Part shown: positions 35,319 through 44,562 of the stretch, piece by piece
How the letters are laid out: each line of letters begins with the position of its first letter
How positions within the stretch are numbered: the first letter of the stretch is position 1
Source of the DNA: Caulobacter rhizosphaerae
Lineage (GTDB): Bacteria > Pseudomonadota > Alphaproteobacteria > Caulobacterales > Caulobacteraceae
Assembly (NCBI RefSeq): GCF_010977555.1
Contig: NZ_CP048815.1
Location: forward strand, 868,001-932,000
Reading direction: 5' to 3'
Length of the DNA: 64,000 nt
The notes under the pieces: model-generated
The model's database searches: none
What the model was told of the DNA's origin: nothing
What the model saw: the letters and a program-made list of their open reading frames with translations, nothing else
Translations under genes and position numbers: made by a program

Positions 35319-36401
35319 TCATTTCACCGGCGTCCGGCACAGCCGGCTGATGGGATTGGGTCCCGTCGCCGTCAGGAGGGCCAGATTGTAGGGCAGGTTG
35401 ATGTAGTCCGTGCCCGGCGGGTGGGACGCCAGGCCTTGATAGAGAAACCGCAGAGGCTTGCACGGATCGATGGTCAGGGTCTGGTCATGGCCGCTGCGCA
35501 CGAGCTCGCCGTGGGAAACGCCTTCGGACCAGGCCGGTCCATCGAAGGTGACATTGTCCGAGCCCGCGAACGAATTCGAAGCGCTGTCGGCGAGCGGGCG
35601 CCATTCGCCGTCGAGCCGGTCGCTGATCCACGAGCGGAAGTAGCGCCCCCGCGGGCTGATGGCCTCGATGGCGGTGAGATAGGTGTTCGTGCCCGCGATC
35701 TTGTAGTGCATGCTGGCTTCGAAGATGTCGTCGCGAGCGCCGGTCAGGACCATCTTGGTGTCCGCGAAGCCCTCGGGAAAGCGGCCGATGGGCGTCTGCG
35801 ACCGGTACAGGTGGCCGTTGTCGTCCGTGTTGAACAGATGGCAGTTGACGTCGTCGCAGATGACCCAGAAATCGAGCCACGACGCCTCGCCCGCGGCGTT
35901 TTTGACGGCCGCCGGCGTTTCCGCGAAGAAGGGTTTCGGCGCGCTCCAGGACATCGGGTCTTCGATGTTCGCCGTCGTCGAATAGAGGGGCGGCCCGCCC
36001 TGATAGACCAGGTACCAAAGCTTTTGCGGCGCGAAGTAGAAGACCTGCGGGGCCGCGCGATAGCCCGGGCCAATGCCGGATGGCTTCAAGCTGACGACCT
36101 CGGCCTTGGGCGCCTCGGACCAGTCCTTGAAGCGGGCGTACGCCATGTTCCACCCGTCCGAAGCGGCCGTGGTCATGAAGACGTGATAGGCCCCGTTGAA
36201 ATAGACGACCGAAGAGTCCTTGAGGCCGGAATAGGCCTGAGCGCCCGCGTTCGAGGGGGTGATCAAGGGCGCGGACGAGCGCCATTCGAACCGCCCCTTC
36301 GTACCCGCGCCGGCCTGAGCCTGTGTCGCACCGGCCGCGGAGACAGCGCCGAGAAAGGCGGCCGCGACGCATGCCCAGGTCCGGTATTTGGTGATCGCCA
36401 C
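35319..36401 (-). CDS. GH62 alpha-L-arabinofuranosidase
   Basis: Read from GTG 36401 with an AGGA box at good spacing, the precursor is 360 residues with a signal peptide ending near ATQAQAG. GH62 features are FEWRSSAPLITP, the catalytic Asp in GLKDSSVVYFNGAYHVF, FAPQKLWYLVYQGG, the Asp in DFWVICDDVNCHLF, and the acid Glu in DIFEASMHYK. GH62 enzymes remove single arabinofuranose branches from arabinoxylan or arabinan. It is the last gene of the seven-gene operon, ending at a strong hairpin. Two longer in-frame leaders exist but would overlap the acyltransferase gene. Confidence 0.93.
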   Translation of the reverse strand: MAITKYRTWACVAAAFLGAVSAAGATQAQAGAGTKGRFEWRSSAPLITPSNAGAQAYSGLKDSSVVYFNGAYHVFMTTAASDGWNMAYARFKDWSEAPKAEVVSLKPSGIGPGYRAAPQVFYFAPQKLWYLVYQGGPPLYSTTANIEDPMSWSAPKPFFAETPAAVKNAAGEASWLDFWVICDDVNCHLFNTDDNGHLYRSQTPIGRFPEGFADTKMVLTGARDDIFEASMHYKIAGTNTYLTAIEAISPRGRYFRSWISDRLDGEWRPLADSASNSFAGSDNVTFDGPAWSEGVSHGELVRSGHDQTLTIDPCKPLRFLYQGLASHPPGTDYINLPYNLALLTATGPNPISRLCRTPVK

Positions 36402-36450
36402 GATGTCAGTCCTGTTTGAAATTGAAAGTAAGTTGGATGTGAGGGGAGGA

Positions 36451-37644
36451 TCAGTTCGGCGTCCGCAAGCGAGGCCCGGCCAGCAGCTTGCCGCCCAGCC
36501 AGCGCCGCGCCGGTTCGTCGTAGAATTTGAGGCAGGCATAGGCGATCGTGACCGCGGCCACGAACACCCCCGCCCCGACCAGGGCTCCCTGGGCCGGGGG
36601 GACCTTCTTGTCCACCACCCAGCCGGTGTAGATGTAAATCAGCGGGTAGTGGGTGATGTAGAGCGGATAGGACAGGTCGCCGAAGAAGCGGGCGATCCGC
36701 ACCGACGGGCCGTCCGCGTCCTTTTCGCCTGCGCCGATGAGGACGATCAGCGGAAACAGCACGATCACGCACAGCGCTTCGTAGAGGCCGTTGACCCACA
36801 GTCGCTCGGTCCCGCCGAACCGCGGCAGCGCCAGCGCCGCGACCAGCAGCAGGCTGCAGACGGCGAAGGCGCCGCCGACCTTGATCCGCCGGCCCAGCCG
36901 CATCAGCAGTACGCCGGCCAGGAACGGGAACAGCACGCGCGTGAGACCGATGCGGACGCCGCTGGCGTCCAGGGCCCAGCCGCCGATGACGTCGCCGCGC
37001 GGACCAAGCACTAGCAGGTGGACGAGCGCCAGGGCCGCGAGCCCCACCAGGACCCCGAGCACGCGATTGGACAGCTTCCACAGCCCCGCCGCGTAGAGAA
37101 TGTTGGCGACATATTCGTAGAACAGCGACCAGGCCGGGCCGTTCAGCGGATAGATCTCGGTCCATCCGCGGATCTCGGCCGACGGCGTCAGCGGGATCAT
37201 CAGGCAGCCCAGCAGCATGACCGCCACGATCTGCAGGGCCGAGGCCGCCTCCAGCTTGGGAAAGATGGAGAAGTGCTGGAAGGCGACCAGGGCCGCGCCG
37301 ATCAGGCTGCCCATGACGATCATCGGCTGCAGCCGGACCAGGCGGCGCTTGTAGAACCCCCATGGGCTCATGCCCGCCGCCCAGCGGTCGTCATAGGCGT
37401 AGGCGACCACGAAGCCCGACAGCAGGAAGAAGAAATCCACCGCCAGATAGCCGTGGTTGATGATCTGCCTCTGCGGACTGCCCCCCGCATAGGCTTCGAA
37501 CAGATGGAAGACGACCACCATCAGGGACGCGACGCCGCGCAGGCCGTCCAGCACGGCGTAGTGGCTCTTGGCGGGCGTGGCCGCGTCGGTCGAGGTCGCC
37601 GCGTCCGACGAAGGTTTGGCGAGCAACGAGGTTTGCTGAGTCAT
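36451..37644 (-). CDS. membrane acyltransferase, family 3 (OafA-like)
   Basis: From ATG 37644 (GGGGAAGG upstream) the product is 397 residues with about ten membrane segments. The motif AVLDGLRGVASLMVVVFHLFEAY near residue 30, containing the family His, DFFFLLSGFVVAYAYDDR, and PLYITHYPLIYI near the C-terminus identify acyltransferase family 3, which moves acetyl or other acyl groups from cytoplasmic donors to sugars across the inner membrane. Finding an acyl-adding enzyme inside an operon of secreted sugar-removing enzymes is unusual. It may modify a periplasmic glycan or surface polymer. It is preceded by a hairpin after GH97. Confidence 0.92.
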   Translation of the reverse strand: MTQQTSLLAKPSSDAATSTDAATPAKSHYAVLDGLRGVASLMVVVFHLFEAYAGGSPQRQIINHGYLAVDFFFLLSGFVVAYAYDDRWAAGMSPWGFYKRRLVRLQPMIVMGSLIGAALVAFQHFSIFPKLEAASALQIVAVMLLGCLMIPLTPSAEIRGWTEIYPLNGPAWSLFYEYVANILYAAGLWKLSNRVLGVLVGLAALALVHLLVLGPRGDVIGGWALDASGVRIGLTRVLFPFLAGVLLMRLGRRIKVGGAFAVCSLLLVAALALPRFGGTERLWVNGLYEALCVIVLFPLIVLIGAGEKDADGPSVRIARFFGDLSYPLYITHYPLIYIYTGWVVDKKVPPAQGALVGAGVFVAAVTIAYACLKFYDEPARRWLGGKLLAGPRLRTPN

Positions 37645-37719
37645 GGCCTTCCCCAAGGCGGCGCGCCGGTGGCGCTGAACGGCGGTTGTCGATCTCGCCG
37701 ACGCTGTCGGCGGCGGCGT

Positions 37720-37749
37720 CCCCCTTCGATCTGAACCAGACGAAGGGGG
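37720..37749 (-). terminator. hairpin between GH97 and acyltransferase genes
   Basis: CCCCCTTCG (37720-37728) pairs with CGAAGGGGG (37741-37749) over a 12-base loop, ten bases after the GH97 stop. Its position inside the operon suggests partial termination or mRNA end protection, making the acyltransferase and GH62 less abundant than the upstream enzymes. Confidence 0.55.
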
Positions 37750-37758
37750 AGCCAAGCT

Positions 37759-39639
37759 CTAGTGAACCGGCTTGATGGCGATGGCGGCGCCGCCCCCCGC
37801 GCTCAGGGGAATATCGAGGACGTCGCGGCTGGAAACCGATTTGACGACATGCTCGACGTCATTGGGCCCAGCGCCGTCCCGCCAGATCTCGGCCTTGAAC
37901 GTTCCCGCCCCCAGGAAGGCCAGCGGTATGGCGACGGCCCGGGCCTGTTCGTTGGTCATGGCCCCGACGTACCAGGTCTCGCCCTTGCGCCGCGCCAGCA
38001 CGACGTGGCTTTCCGGCGTTCCGTCGACGAACCGCGTCTCGTCCCAGGCGGTCGGAACCGCCTTGAGGAAGTCGAAGCCCGGCGCGTTCTCATAGGCGGC
38101 GGGGTCGTCGGAGACCATCTGCAGCGGGCTGTCGAACACCACGTACTGGGCCAGGGCCTGGCCGCGCGTCGTGCGGGTCATCGGCATGACCTCCCGGGCG
38201 ACATAGGTCTGCGGCGTGGTGTTGCGGAAGCCGCCCGGCGTATAGTCCATGGGCCCCAGCAGCATGCGGGTATAGGCCAGCTTGACGTTGTGCCCGGGCG
38301 TGACCGGTCCCCACGGGAACTTGTTGTATTCCAGGCCCAGCACCCCTTCCTGGGTGATGTAGTTGGGATAGGTGCGCGCCAGGCCGGCCGGCGGAAAGGC
38401 GCCGTGCATGTCCAGCAACAGATGGCGCTTGGCGGTCTCCTGGGCCAGGCGGACGTAGAACTGGACCATCTCCTGGTCGTCCCGCTCCATGAAGTCGACC
38501 TTCACGCCCTTGATCCCCCAGCGCTGGTAGGTGTCGAGGACCTCCGCCATCCTGGGTTCGACATGCTTCCAGTGCGCCCACAGAATGAGCCCCACGCCCT
38601 TTGAGTCCGCATATTTCACGAGGGCCGGCATATCGACCGCCGGGTTGCTCTGGGTGATGTCGGTCTTCGGGTCCGCGTCGCAGCAGGGCGTGGCGTTGAG
38701 GGGCCATCCCGCGTCGATCAGAAAATAGGGAAAGCCGGACTCGGCCGCGAAATCAATGAAGCGGCGGAACCGCTCCGTGGTCGGCTTCTCGCCCGCGGTC
38801 GGTCCGGACCACCAGTCCCAGGCCGCCTTTCCGGGCTTCACCCACGAAAAATCGCCGCTCGCCTGGGTCGCCAGATTTCCGATCAGGGGCGACTCGATCA
38901 GGTCGCCCGCACGGTCGCCCATCATGATCACCCGCCAGGCGCTCGTCAGGCCGGCGGCGGACTTGATCGCCACATCCTTTTCGCCGGGAAGCGGCGTCAC
39001 CCGGACCTTCAGCCCGCCATCGACCGGGACCAGGCCTGAGCTCGCATAGGCCTCTATGCCCGACTGCGCGATCGCATAATGCGTGCGGCCGGAGGCGGAC
39101 GAACAGACCACGGGAACGTCATAGAGCTTGGCGCGGTCCAGTTCCGAGATCTTCTTCAGGGCCCATGTGTTCTCATGGGAGCCCCCATATTCGCTGACTT
39201 CGCAGGCCGGGTCGTTCGGAAGACGGTACGCCGTCTTTTCCGCCTTGAGCACGACCGGCGCGTCCTTCGGCAACAGGTAGCGGAACGCGACCCCTTCATT
39301 GGCGGCGCGCGCTTCCACCGACAGCGTGCGACGCGCGCCGGTCTTTTCGCGGAAGGTGACGACGACGCCGTTGTACACGTCGCGCGCCGTCTTGGACTTC
39401 GTCGCCGTCAGTGGAATCTCGCGCCGCTGGCTCTGCTTTCTGACATCGACGACCTCCAGGTCCGAGAAGTCGGCCGCGTTCGCCAGTTCCAGGCCCATCG
39501 GGGACGCCGCAACGATCGGCTCGCCCTTGCGCTGGACCGAATAGCTGGCCCCGTCGGCGGCGATCCTGATCTCGGCGCTCTTGTCCGGCGACGCCACGAT
39601 GATTTGCGAGGCAGCAAGCGCCATCACGATATTGAACAC
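37759..39639 (-). CDS. GH97 glycoside hydrolase (alpha-galactosidase/alpha-glucosidase)
   Basis: The 626-residue product starts at GTG 39639 with GGGAG seven bases upstream; an ATG five codons later is possible. The N-terminal GH97 beta-super-sandwich (to about residue 270) is followed by the barrel with WWSGPTAGEKP, FPYFLIDAGW, the Asp of GIKGVKVDFMERDDQEMV, DMHGAFPPAG, and PNYITQEGVLGLEYNK. The KVDFM aspartate is the nucleophile in the retaining alpha-galactosidase branch as I recall, so alpha-galactose release is favoured over alpha-glucose. The leader is short and weakly hydrophobic. It lies between GH42 and the acyltransferase in the operon. Confidence 0.9.
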   Translation of the reverse strand: MFNIVMALAASQIIVASPDKSAEIRIAADGASYSVQRKGEPIVAASPMGLELANAADFSDLEVVDVRKQSQRREIPLTATKSKTARDVYNGVVVTFREKTGARRTLSVEARAANEGVAFRYLLPKDAPVVLKAEKTAYRLPNDPACEVSEYGGSHENTWALKKISELDRAKLYDVPVVCSSASGRTHYAIAQSGIEAYASSGLVPVDGGLKVRVTPLPGEKDVAIKSAAGLTSAWRVIMMGDRAGDLIESPLIGNLATQASGDFSWVKPGKAAWDWWSGPTAGEKPTTERFRRFIDFAAESGFPYFLIDAGWPLNATPCCDADPKTDITQSNPAVDMPALVKYADSKGVGLILWAHWKHVEPRMAEVLDTYQRWGIKGVKVDFMERDDQEMVQFYVRLAQETAKRHLLLDMHGAFPPAGLARTYPNYITQEGVLGLEYNKFPWGPVTPGHNVKLAYTRMLLGPMDYTPGGFRNTTPQTYVAREVMPMTRTTRGQALAQYVVFDSPLQMVSDDPAAYENAPGFDFLKAVPTAWDETRFVDGTPESHVVLARRKGETWYVGAMTNEQARAVAIPLAFLGAGTFKAEIWRDGAGPNDVEHVVKSVSSRDVLDIPLSAGGGAAIAIKPVH

Positions 39640-39702
39640 TGGAGGACTCCCTTGGAGTGCGAATTCGGAAGCTGAGACGGCGATGGGGCGCCGACGACGC
39701 CG

Positions 39703-41781
39703 CTACTGCAGCAACTCGACGCCGTAGGGTTTGAGGTCGATCTTTCCCGCATAGGTCTGGTGCGTGAGCGCGCTCGATCTGGAGCCTGAGAAGGTCACGG
39801 TCGCGGGGGCGTTGTTGGTGTTGACGTACATCGTCCGCCCCTCGACCACGCGCGCGACGACGCCCTTCGGCGTCTGCGGGCCGCGCTCGATTCCGAGCTT
39901 GGGATAGAGCGACCGCAGCAAGGGACCGATCAGGCCGGGCTGGGCCGCGGTGGCGAGATAGATGGCCTGGCCCTTGCCGAAGTGGTTGATCGAAACGGCG
40001 GCGCTCTTCTCCGGCGTGTTTTCGAATACCGCCAGGGGCTTGGCGGCGCCAAGCTCGAGCACTTCATAGTAGCTGTCGCCGCCGGTCAGGGTTTCGCCGT
40101 TGAACCGGACCTTCAGCGGCTCCCAATGCCGATAGAAGGCGTTGGTGCGCAGGCCGAACACGTCGGCCAGGCGTCCCGGCAACGGCGTCTCGAACCATTT
40201 GCCCGTTTCGTCGACCTTCGCCGAATAGCCCGTCATGACGACCGTGCCGCCATCGGCGACGTATTTGCGGACCGCCGCGGCGGTCTGGGCGTCCATCACA
40301 TAGGCGCTCGACAGGACGATCAGCTTGTACTTGTCGAGCCGGTCGTGTCCGAAGTCGATCACCGCCGCGTCGATATTGTCCTCGAACAGCGGCTGGTAGG
40401 CGGCCTTCACCTGCTCGGTGTAGTTGCCCTTGAAGTACTCCTGAATCGTGTTGGGACCTGGCGGCGGATTGGTCAGCCACATCGTGTCGAACGAATAGTT
40501 CACCGCGACCTGGGGCTGGCGGTCGCGCGGGAAGCCGAGGGTCTTGAGGGTCTGGAACTCGCTGGCGATCCGCCCGAACTCGTCGACCTTCCAGGACGGG
40601 CGGCCGTCATGATCGACCAGGCCGAACAGCGCCTGCTCCTCGCCGCCGATATGGGAATTGAACGTCCAGGCCAGGAAGGTCTGGCCATAGTAGAGCAGCC
40701 CGAAATAGGCCCACATGCGCGATCGTCCAGGATCGCCATAGAAGCCGCCGCCGCCGGCCGTGAATTCGTTGAACCAGACCGGCGTCTCGTGCGCGGCCCT
40801 GTTCATCATGACCTCGAAGCCCGCGCCCAGCGCGTCGCCGGGATAGAAGCCCTGGGCGCCATAGGTCGAGACCTGGTCCCATGACCGCAGATAGTCGAAG
40901 CCCTTGGTCCCGGCGGTCGGCCAGAAATTCGACGCCACGGGAAGGTTGGGGGCGTACTGCTTGCGCGCGGACTCCAGGTCCTTGAGCGCGCCGATCGCGT
41001 CGTCGGACCAGTACCGGCGCAGGTCCAGATAGCGCTCGTTGGGCCCAGGGCCGCGGATATAGGGCAGGTCGACCTGGTCCCAGCTGGCGATCCGGCGCGA
41101 CCAGCGCTGCGTCGCCCAGGCCTTGTTGAGGGCTTCGATCGTCCCGTATTTCTTCTGCAGCCAGGCCACGAAGCGCTCGCGATCCGCGGCGGAATAGGAG
41201 ACCTGGCCGTTGCCGATCTCGTTGTCGTATCCGACGGCGATCACCGCGGGATTGTGGGCGTAGCGCTCCATCATCTTCTGCCCGAGCCGCTTGGCCAGGC
41301 GGCGGTAATCGGGGTCGCTGATGTTGTCCCAGTAGCGCGTCGCCGCGTTCAGCCTAACGCCGTCCTGGTTGATCAGGTCGACGCCGGGATAGCGCTTGTG
41401 CAGCCAGATCGGGGCCGGCTGGCCCGGAATGTCGACGATCACCCTGATCCCGGCCGCGTGCATCTGGGCGATCACCTGGTCGAACCATTCGAAGGTGAAG
41501 CGGCCTTCCTCCGGCTCGAAGGAGTCCCACGATAGGTCGCCCATGCGGACCAGGTTGAACCCGGCCGCCTTCATGATCGCGATGTCCTGGCGGATCTGCT
41601 CGGGCGACCGGTCGATGGGCTGGTAGCAGGCGCCGACGAACAGTTGGCCCTTGCCCGGCCAGTCGGGATGGCCCGCCGCGCTTTGCGCCCGGGCGGGCGA
41701 CGGCTGGACGACCGGCGAGAGGCCGGTCGCCAGCATCAGCGCCAGGGTGACGCCGGCCAAGCGGGCGGAGCGATGTCCCAT
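39703..41781 (-). CDS. GH42 beta-galactosidase
   Basis: The precursor from ATG 41781 is 692 residues with a signal peptide ending near SPARAQS. GH42 motifs are QPIDRSPEQIRQDIAIMKAAGFNLVRMG (key residues R, D, M, G, N, R), the acid/base Glu in VGYDNEIGNGQ, and the nucleophile Glu in VWFNEFTAGGGG. The trimerisation domain follows (YKLIVLSSAYVMDAQTAAAVRKYVADGGTVVMTGYS, key residues P/S, A, G, G, T), and a small C-terminal beta domain. Most GH42 enzymes are cytoplasmic; the secretion signal here fits periplasmic processing. It precedes GH97 in the operon. Confidence 0.93.
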   Translation of the reverse strand: MGHRSARLAGVTLALMLATGLSPVVQPSPARAQSAAGHPDWPGKGQLFVGACYQPIDRSPEQIRQDIAIMKAAGFNLVRMGDLSWDSFEPEEGRFTFEWFDQVIAQMHAAGIRVIVDIPGQPAPIWLHKRYPGVDLINQDGVRLNAATRYWDNISDPDYRRLAKRLGQKMMERYAHNPAVIAVGYDNEIGNGQVSYSAADRERFVAWLQKKYGTIEALNKAWATQRWSRRIASWDQVDLPYIRGPGPNERYLDLRRYWSDDAIGALKDLESARKQYAPNLPVASNFWPTAGTKGFDYLRSWDQVSTYGAQGFYPGDALGAGFEVMMNRAAHETPVWFNEFTAGGGGFYGDPGRSRMWAYFGLLYYGQTFLAWTFNSHIGGEEQALFGLVDHDGRPSWKVDEFGRIASEFQTLKTLGFPRDRQPQVAVNYSFDTMWLTNPPPGPNTIQEYFKGNYTEQVKAAYQPLFEDNIDAAVIDFGHDRLDKYKLIVLSSAYVMDAQTAAAVRKYVADGGTVVMTGYSAKVDETGKWFETPLPGRLADVFGLRTNAFYRHWEPLKVRFNGETLTGGDSYYEVLELGAAKPLAVFENTPEKSAAVSINHFGKGQAIYLATAAQPGLIGPLLRSLYPKLGIERGPQTPKGVVARVVEGRTMYVNTNNAPATVTFSGSRSSALTHQTYAGKIDLKPYGVELLQ

Positions 41782-41835
41782 GAATCTCAAGTCCTGGTCG
41801 GGTTGTGGAATGGCCGTGACGCGCCGTTCGGCGCC

Positions 41836-43410
41836 TCAGGCGAAGCTGATCTTGAAGACGCTGGCATGCCGCGTCGCCGCGCGCGCCGGGACGTCGATCG
41901 ACAGCGCGGCGGGGCCCTGGCGGAACTTGAGCGGCCCGCGGACACCCAGCATCTCCACCCGCCGGACGCGCCGACGCTCATGGGGATTGTTCGCGGCCAG
42001 CGCCGTGATCTCGGTGGACCCCGACGGCTCTCCCAGCGTGATCGCGTAGAGCGTATCGCCCTTGGTCGTGAACCTGATGTCCCGCGCGGTGTAGGCCGCA
42101 CCCTCCTGGAACGCGCCGCTCGCGGCTTCGGTCGGCCCCTCGCCGAACAGCTTCCACGGTCGCGTCCCGTGGATGGCTTCGGCGTTCACCGCCATCCACG
42201 GCGCCAGCTCTTCCAGCAGAAGCTGCGACTCCGGCGGCAGGCTGCCGTCCGGATACAGCACGACGTTCAGCAGCAGGTTGCCGTTCTTGCTGACGATGTC
42301 GGCCAGCATGGCGATCACTTCCGACGTGGTCTTGTATTTGAAGCCGTCGCTGTAGAACCAGTCGCCGTTGGAGGTGTCGGTCTGCCACGGCAGCGGATTG
42401 ATGCCGTTCAGGACCCCGCGCTCGACGTCCTGGACCGCCCATTCCTTGTGGAATTCGCCCGAACCCAGGTCCTTGCAATTGTACACGGCCTCGAGCTTGC
42501 CGCCGCGGGCGATGCTGCTGTTGTACATGTGCGCGACCAGGCTTCGCCCGACCACGCCGAACGGCAGCCCGCCGTCCGAGTACAGCAAGTCCGGCTCGTA
42601 GGTGTCGAGCAGGTCACGGATGCGGTCGAACCAGATCTGATGGAAGCTCGGATCCTTGGTGTACCAGGTGTCGCCGCTGCCCCGGTAAGGCTCGTTGTGC
42701 GGCGGGTGGTAGAGGTCGGCGTACCGCGGGTCGGCGCCGTCGTAGGCCACGCCGTTCTCGGGCCAGGTCTGGTTGTAGAGATGGCTGGGGTGATACCAGT
42801 TATGGCTGGCCCCCAGGTGCTCCGACACCCCGAACCGCAGCTTGCGCTTGCGCGCGGCCGCCTTCCACGCGCCGACGATGTCGCGCTTGGGCCCCATGGC
42901 CGCGGCGTTCCAGCGGTGGTGCTTGGAGTTCCAGAGGTCGAAGTTGTCGTGGTGCACGCCCATGCTGACGAAGTACTTGGCGCCGGCGGCGGCGTACTTG
43001 TCCATCAGCGCTTCGGGATCGAACTTCTCCGCCGTCCACAGCGGAATGATGTCCTTGTAGCCGACCTTGGAAGGCTGGCCGTAGGTCTTCAGGTGGTGGT
43101 CGTAGTGTGGATGGCCGGGAACGTACATGTACCGTGCGTACCAGTCGCCCTGGCGCGGCACGGCCTGTGGCCCCCAGTGCGCCCAGATCCCGAACTTGGC
43201 GTCACGGAACCAGTCCGGCGCTTGATAGGTCTTCAGGGAGCCGGGTTCCGGACCGAACGGGCCCTTGGTGATCGGCAGCCGATAGTCGGGCGCCGGCAGC
43301 TTGGCGCAGGCGTCCGCGGACGGCGCGTCCTTGGCCTGCGCGGCTCCGGCCAGGCCCAGCGCCGCCAGCGCCGGGACGCCCAGGAAGGTTCGCTTGTTCA
43401 AGGTCACCAT
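41836..43410 (-). CDS. GH29 alpha-L-fucosidase
   Basis: ATG 43410 follows a GGGGAG box by five bases and gives 524 residues; the leader MVTLNKRTFLGVPALAALGL is a signal with a Lys-Arg pair, cleaved near GAAQAKD. The GH29 barrel shows DAKFGIWAHWGPQAVP, AKYFVSMGVHHDNFDLWNS, and the nucleophile Asp in DLLYSDGGLPFG, and a C-terminal beta-sandwich starts near residue 420. GH29 enzymes retain configuration and release alpha-1,2/3/4/6-fucose. With GH95 at 54091 the locus encodes two mechanistically different fucosidases. It lies 39 bases after the esterase gene. Confidence 0.94.
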   Translation of the reverse strand: MVTLNKRTFLGVPALAALGLAGAAQAKDAPSADACAKLPAPDYRLPITKGPFGPEPGSLKTYQAPDWFRDAKFGIWAHWGPQAVPRQGDWYARYMYVPGHPHYDHHLKTYGQPSKVGYKDIIPLWTAEKFDPEALMDKYAAAGAKYFVSMGVHHDNFDLWNSKHHRWNAAAMGPKRDIVGAWKAAARKRKLRFGVSEHLGASHNWYHPSHLYNQTWPENGVAYDGADPRYADLYHPPHNEPYRGSGDTWYTKDPSFHQIWFDRIRDLLDTYEPDLLYSDGGLPFGVVGRSLVAHMYNSSIARGGKLEAVYNCKDLGSGEFHKEWAVQDVERGVLNGINPLPWQTDTSNGDWFYSDGFKYKTTSEVIAMLADIVSKNGNLLLNVVLYPDGSLPPESQLLLEELAPWMAVNAEAIHGTRPWKLFGEGPTEAASGAFQEGAAYTARDIRFTTKGDTLYAITLGEPSGSTEITALAANNPHERRRVRRVEMLGVRGPLKFRQGPAALSIDVPARAATRHASVFKISFA

Positions 43411-43449
43411 GTTCACTCCCCAACGTTCTCAACTGTTCGCAAAGCGGTT

Positions 43450-44475
43450 CTATTGGCCGTCCGAATGAAGCACGCGCCCGAAGAACGGGAGCACGTTGCT
43501 CTGGAAGCGGCTGGCGACGGCGCTGCCGTGATCGCCGCTGTAGATCTCGAAGGTGTTCCTGACGCCGAACGCCTCCATGCGCTCGTGCAGGGCCGCGGCG
43601 TCGACGCGCAGCCCGTCCCGATCGCCCACGTCGATGGCGATCGCCTGGTAGCGCCTGAGGTTGAAGACGTACTGGTCCAGCATGCTCAGGGGCGCGTTGG
43701 CGGCCCAGCGGGCCAGCACCGACCGGTCTTCGACGCCGTTCGATGTCGGCAGATCGACATAGAAGGGCGGCTTCTTCGGGTTCGGCGACCAGGCGGCGGC
43801 GACCGCGAAGGTGGCGCGCGGGAGGAAGTCGAGCCTGGCCGCCGCCTCCCGGGTCGTGACGCCCTCGACCACCGCGGCGGTCTCCGCGGGCGGCGCCTCT
43901 CGGGCCGAAAGGCAGCACGGGCTCATGATGTACAGGGCGCCGAAGGTCTCGGGATATTTCATGCCGATCCGCGCGACGCCGTAGCCGCCCATCGAGTGGC
44001 CGGCCAGGCCGCGGCTCCGGCGATCCGGAAGGGTGCGGTAGTGAGCGTCGACATAGGCGATCAGGTCGCGGGTCAGGAACCCTTCCCAGTCGCCCGTCGT
44101 CACCGAGCTCGAATACATCGAGCCATTGTGCAGGGTCTGGGTGTCGGGCAGGACGACGATCATGCCGGGCGCGCCCGCGGCGAAGGCGCTCTCGGCGGTC
44201 CGCGGGGTCTGGAGCAATCCCGCGAACCCGTCGGCGGTCAGGCCGTAGCCATGCAGCGCATAGACGACCGGATAGCGGCGCGCCTTGTCGGCGGCGTAGC
44301 CGGGCGGGAGATAGACCACGACGTCCCGGTCGGTCGCCTCGCCTTCGAGATTGCCCTCCAGGGCCGCGCCGTGGACCTTGATGCGCTCGACGATCACGGC
44401 CTTGGCGCTCGCCGCTACCGGCGCCGCGGCCGCCAACAGAATGGCCATCGCCTTGGAAGCCCAAACCGTCTTCAT
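43450..44475 (-). CDS. secreted esterase, esterase-D/FrmB-like
   Basis: Starting at ATG 44475 with GGGGAG four bases upstream, the precursor is 341 residues with a signal peptide ending near PVAASAKA. It has the esterase-D layout: DVVVYLPPGYAADKARRYPVVYALHGYG (key residues Y, P, Y, H, G), the nucleophile elbow GLAGHSMGGYGVAR, Asp in DVGDRDGL and His in YSGDHGSAVA. Related enzymes cleave acetyl, feruloyl or mycolyl esters. Between GH35 and GH29 it probably deacetylates or deferuloylates the glycan side chains. Confidence 0.88.
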   Translation of the reverse strand: MKTVWASKAMAILLAAAAPVAASAKAVIVERIKVHGAALEGNLEGEATDRDVVVYLPPGYAADKARRYPVVYALHGYGLTADGFAGLLQTPRTAESAFAAGAPGMIVVLPDTQTLHNGSMYSSSVTTGDWEGFLTRDLIAYVDAHYRTLPDRRSRGLAGHSMGGYGVARIGMKYPETFGALYIMSPCCLSAREAPPAETAAVVEGVTTREAAARLDFLPRATFAVAAAWSPNPKKPPFYVDLPTSNGVEDRSVLARWAANAPLSMLDQYVFNLRRYQAIAIDVGDRDGLRVDAAALHERMEAFGVRNTFEIYSGDHGSAVASRFQSNVLPFFGRVLHSDGQ

Positions 44476-44562
44476 CTGTCTCCCCGCCTCCTTCATGGGT
44501 GGAAGCCCAAACCGCTTCACCGCTTGTGCTTCTCACGCCCCTGTTCAGGGCTTCGCCGAGGG

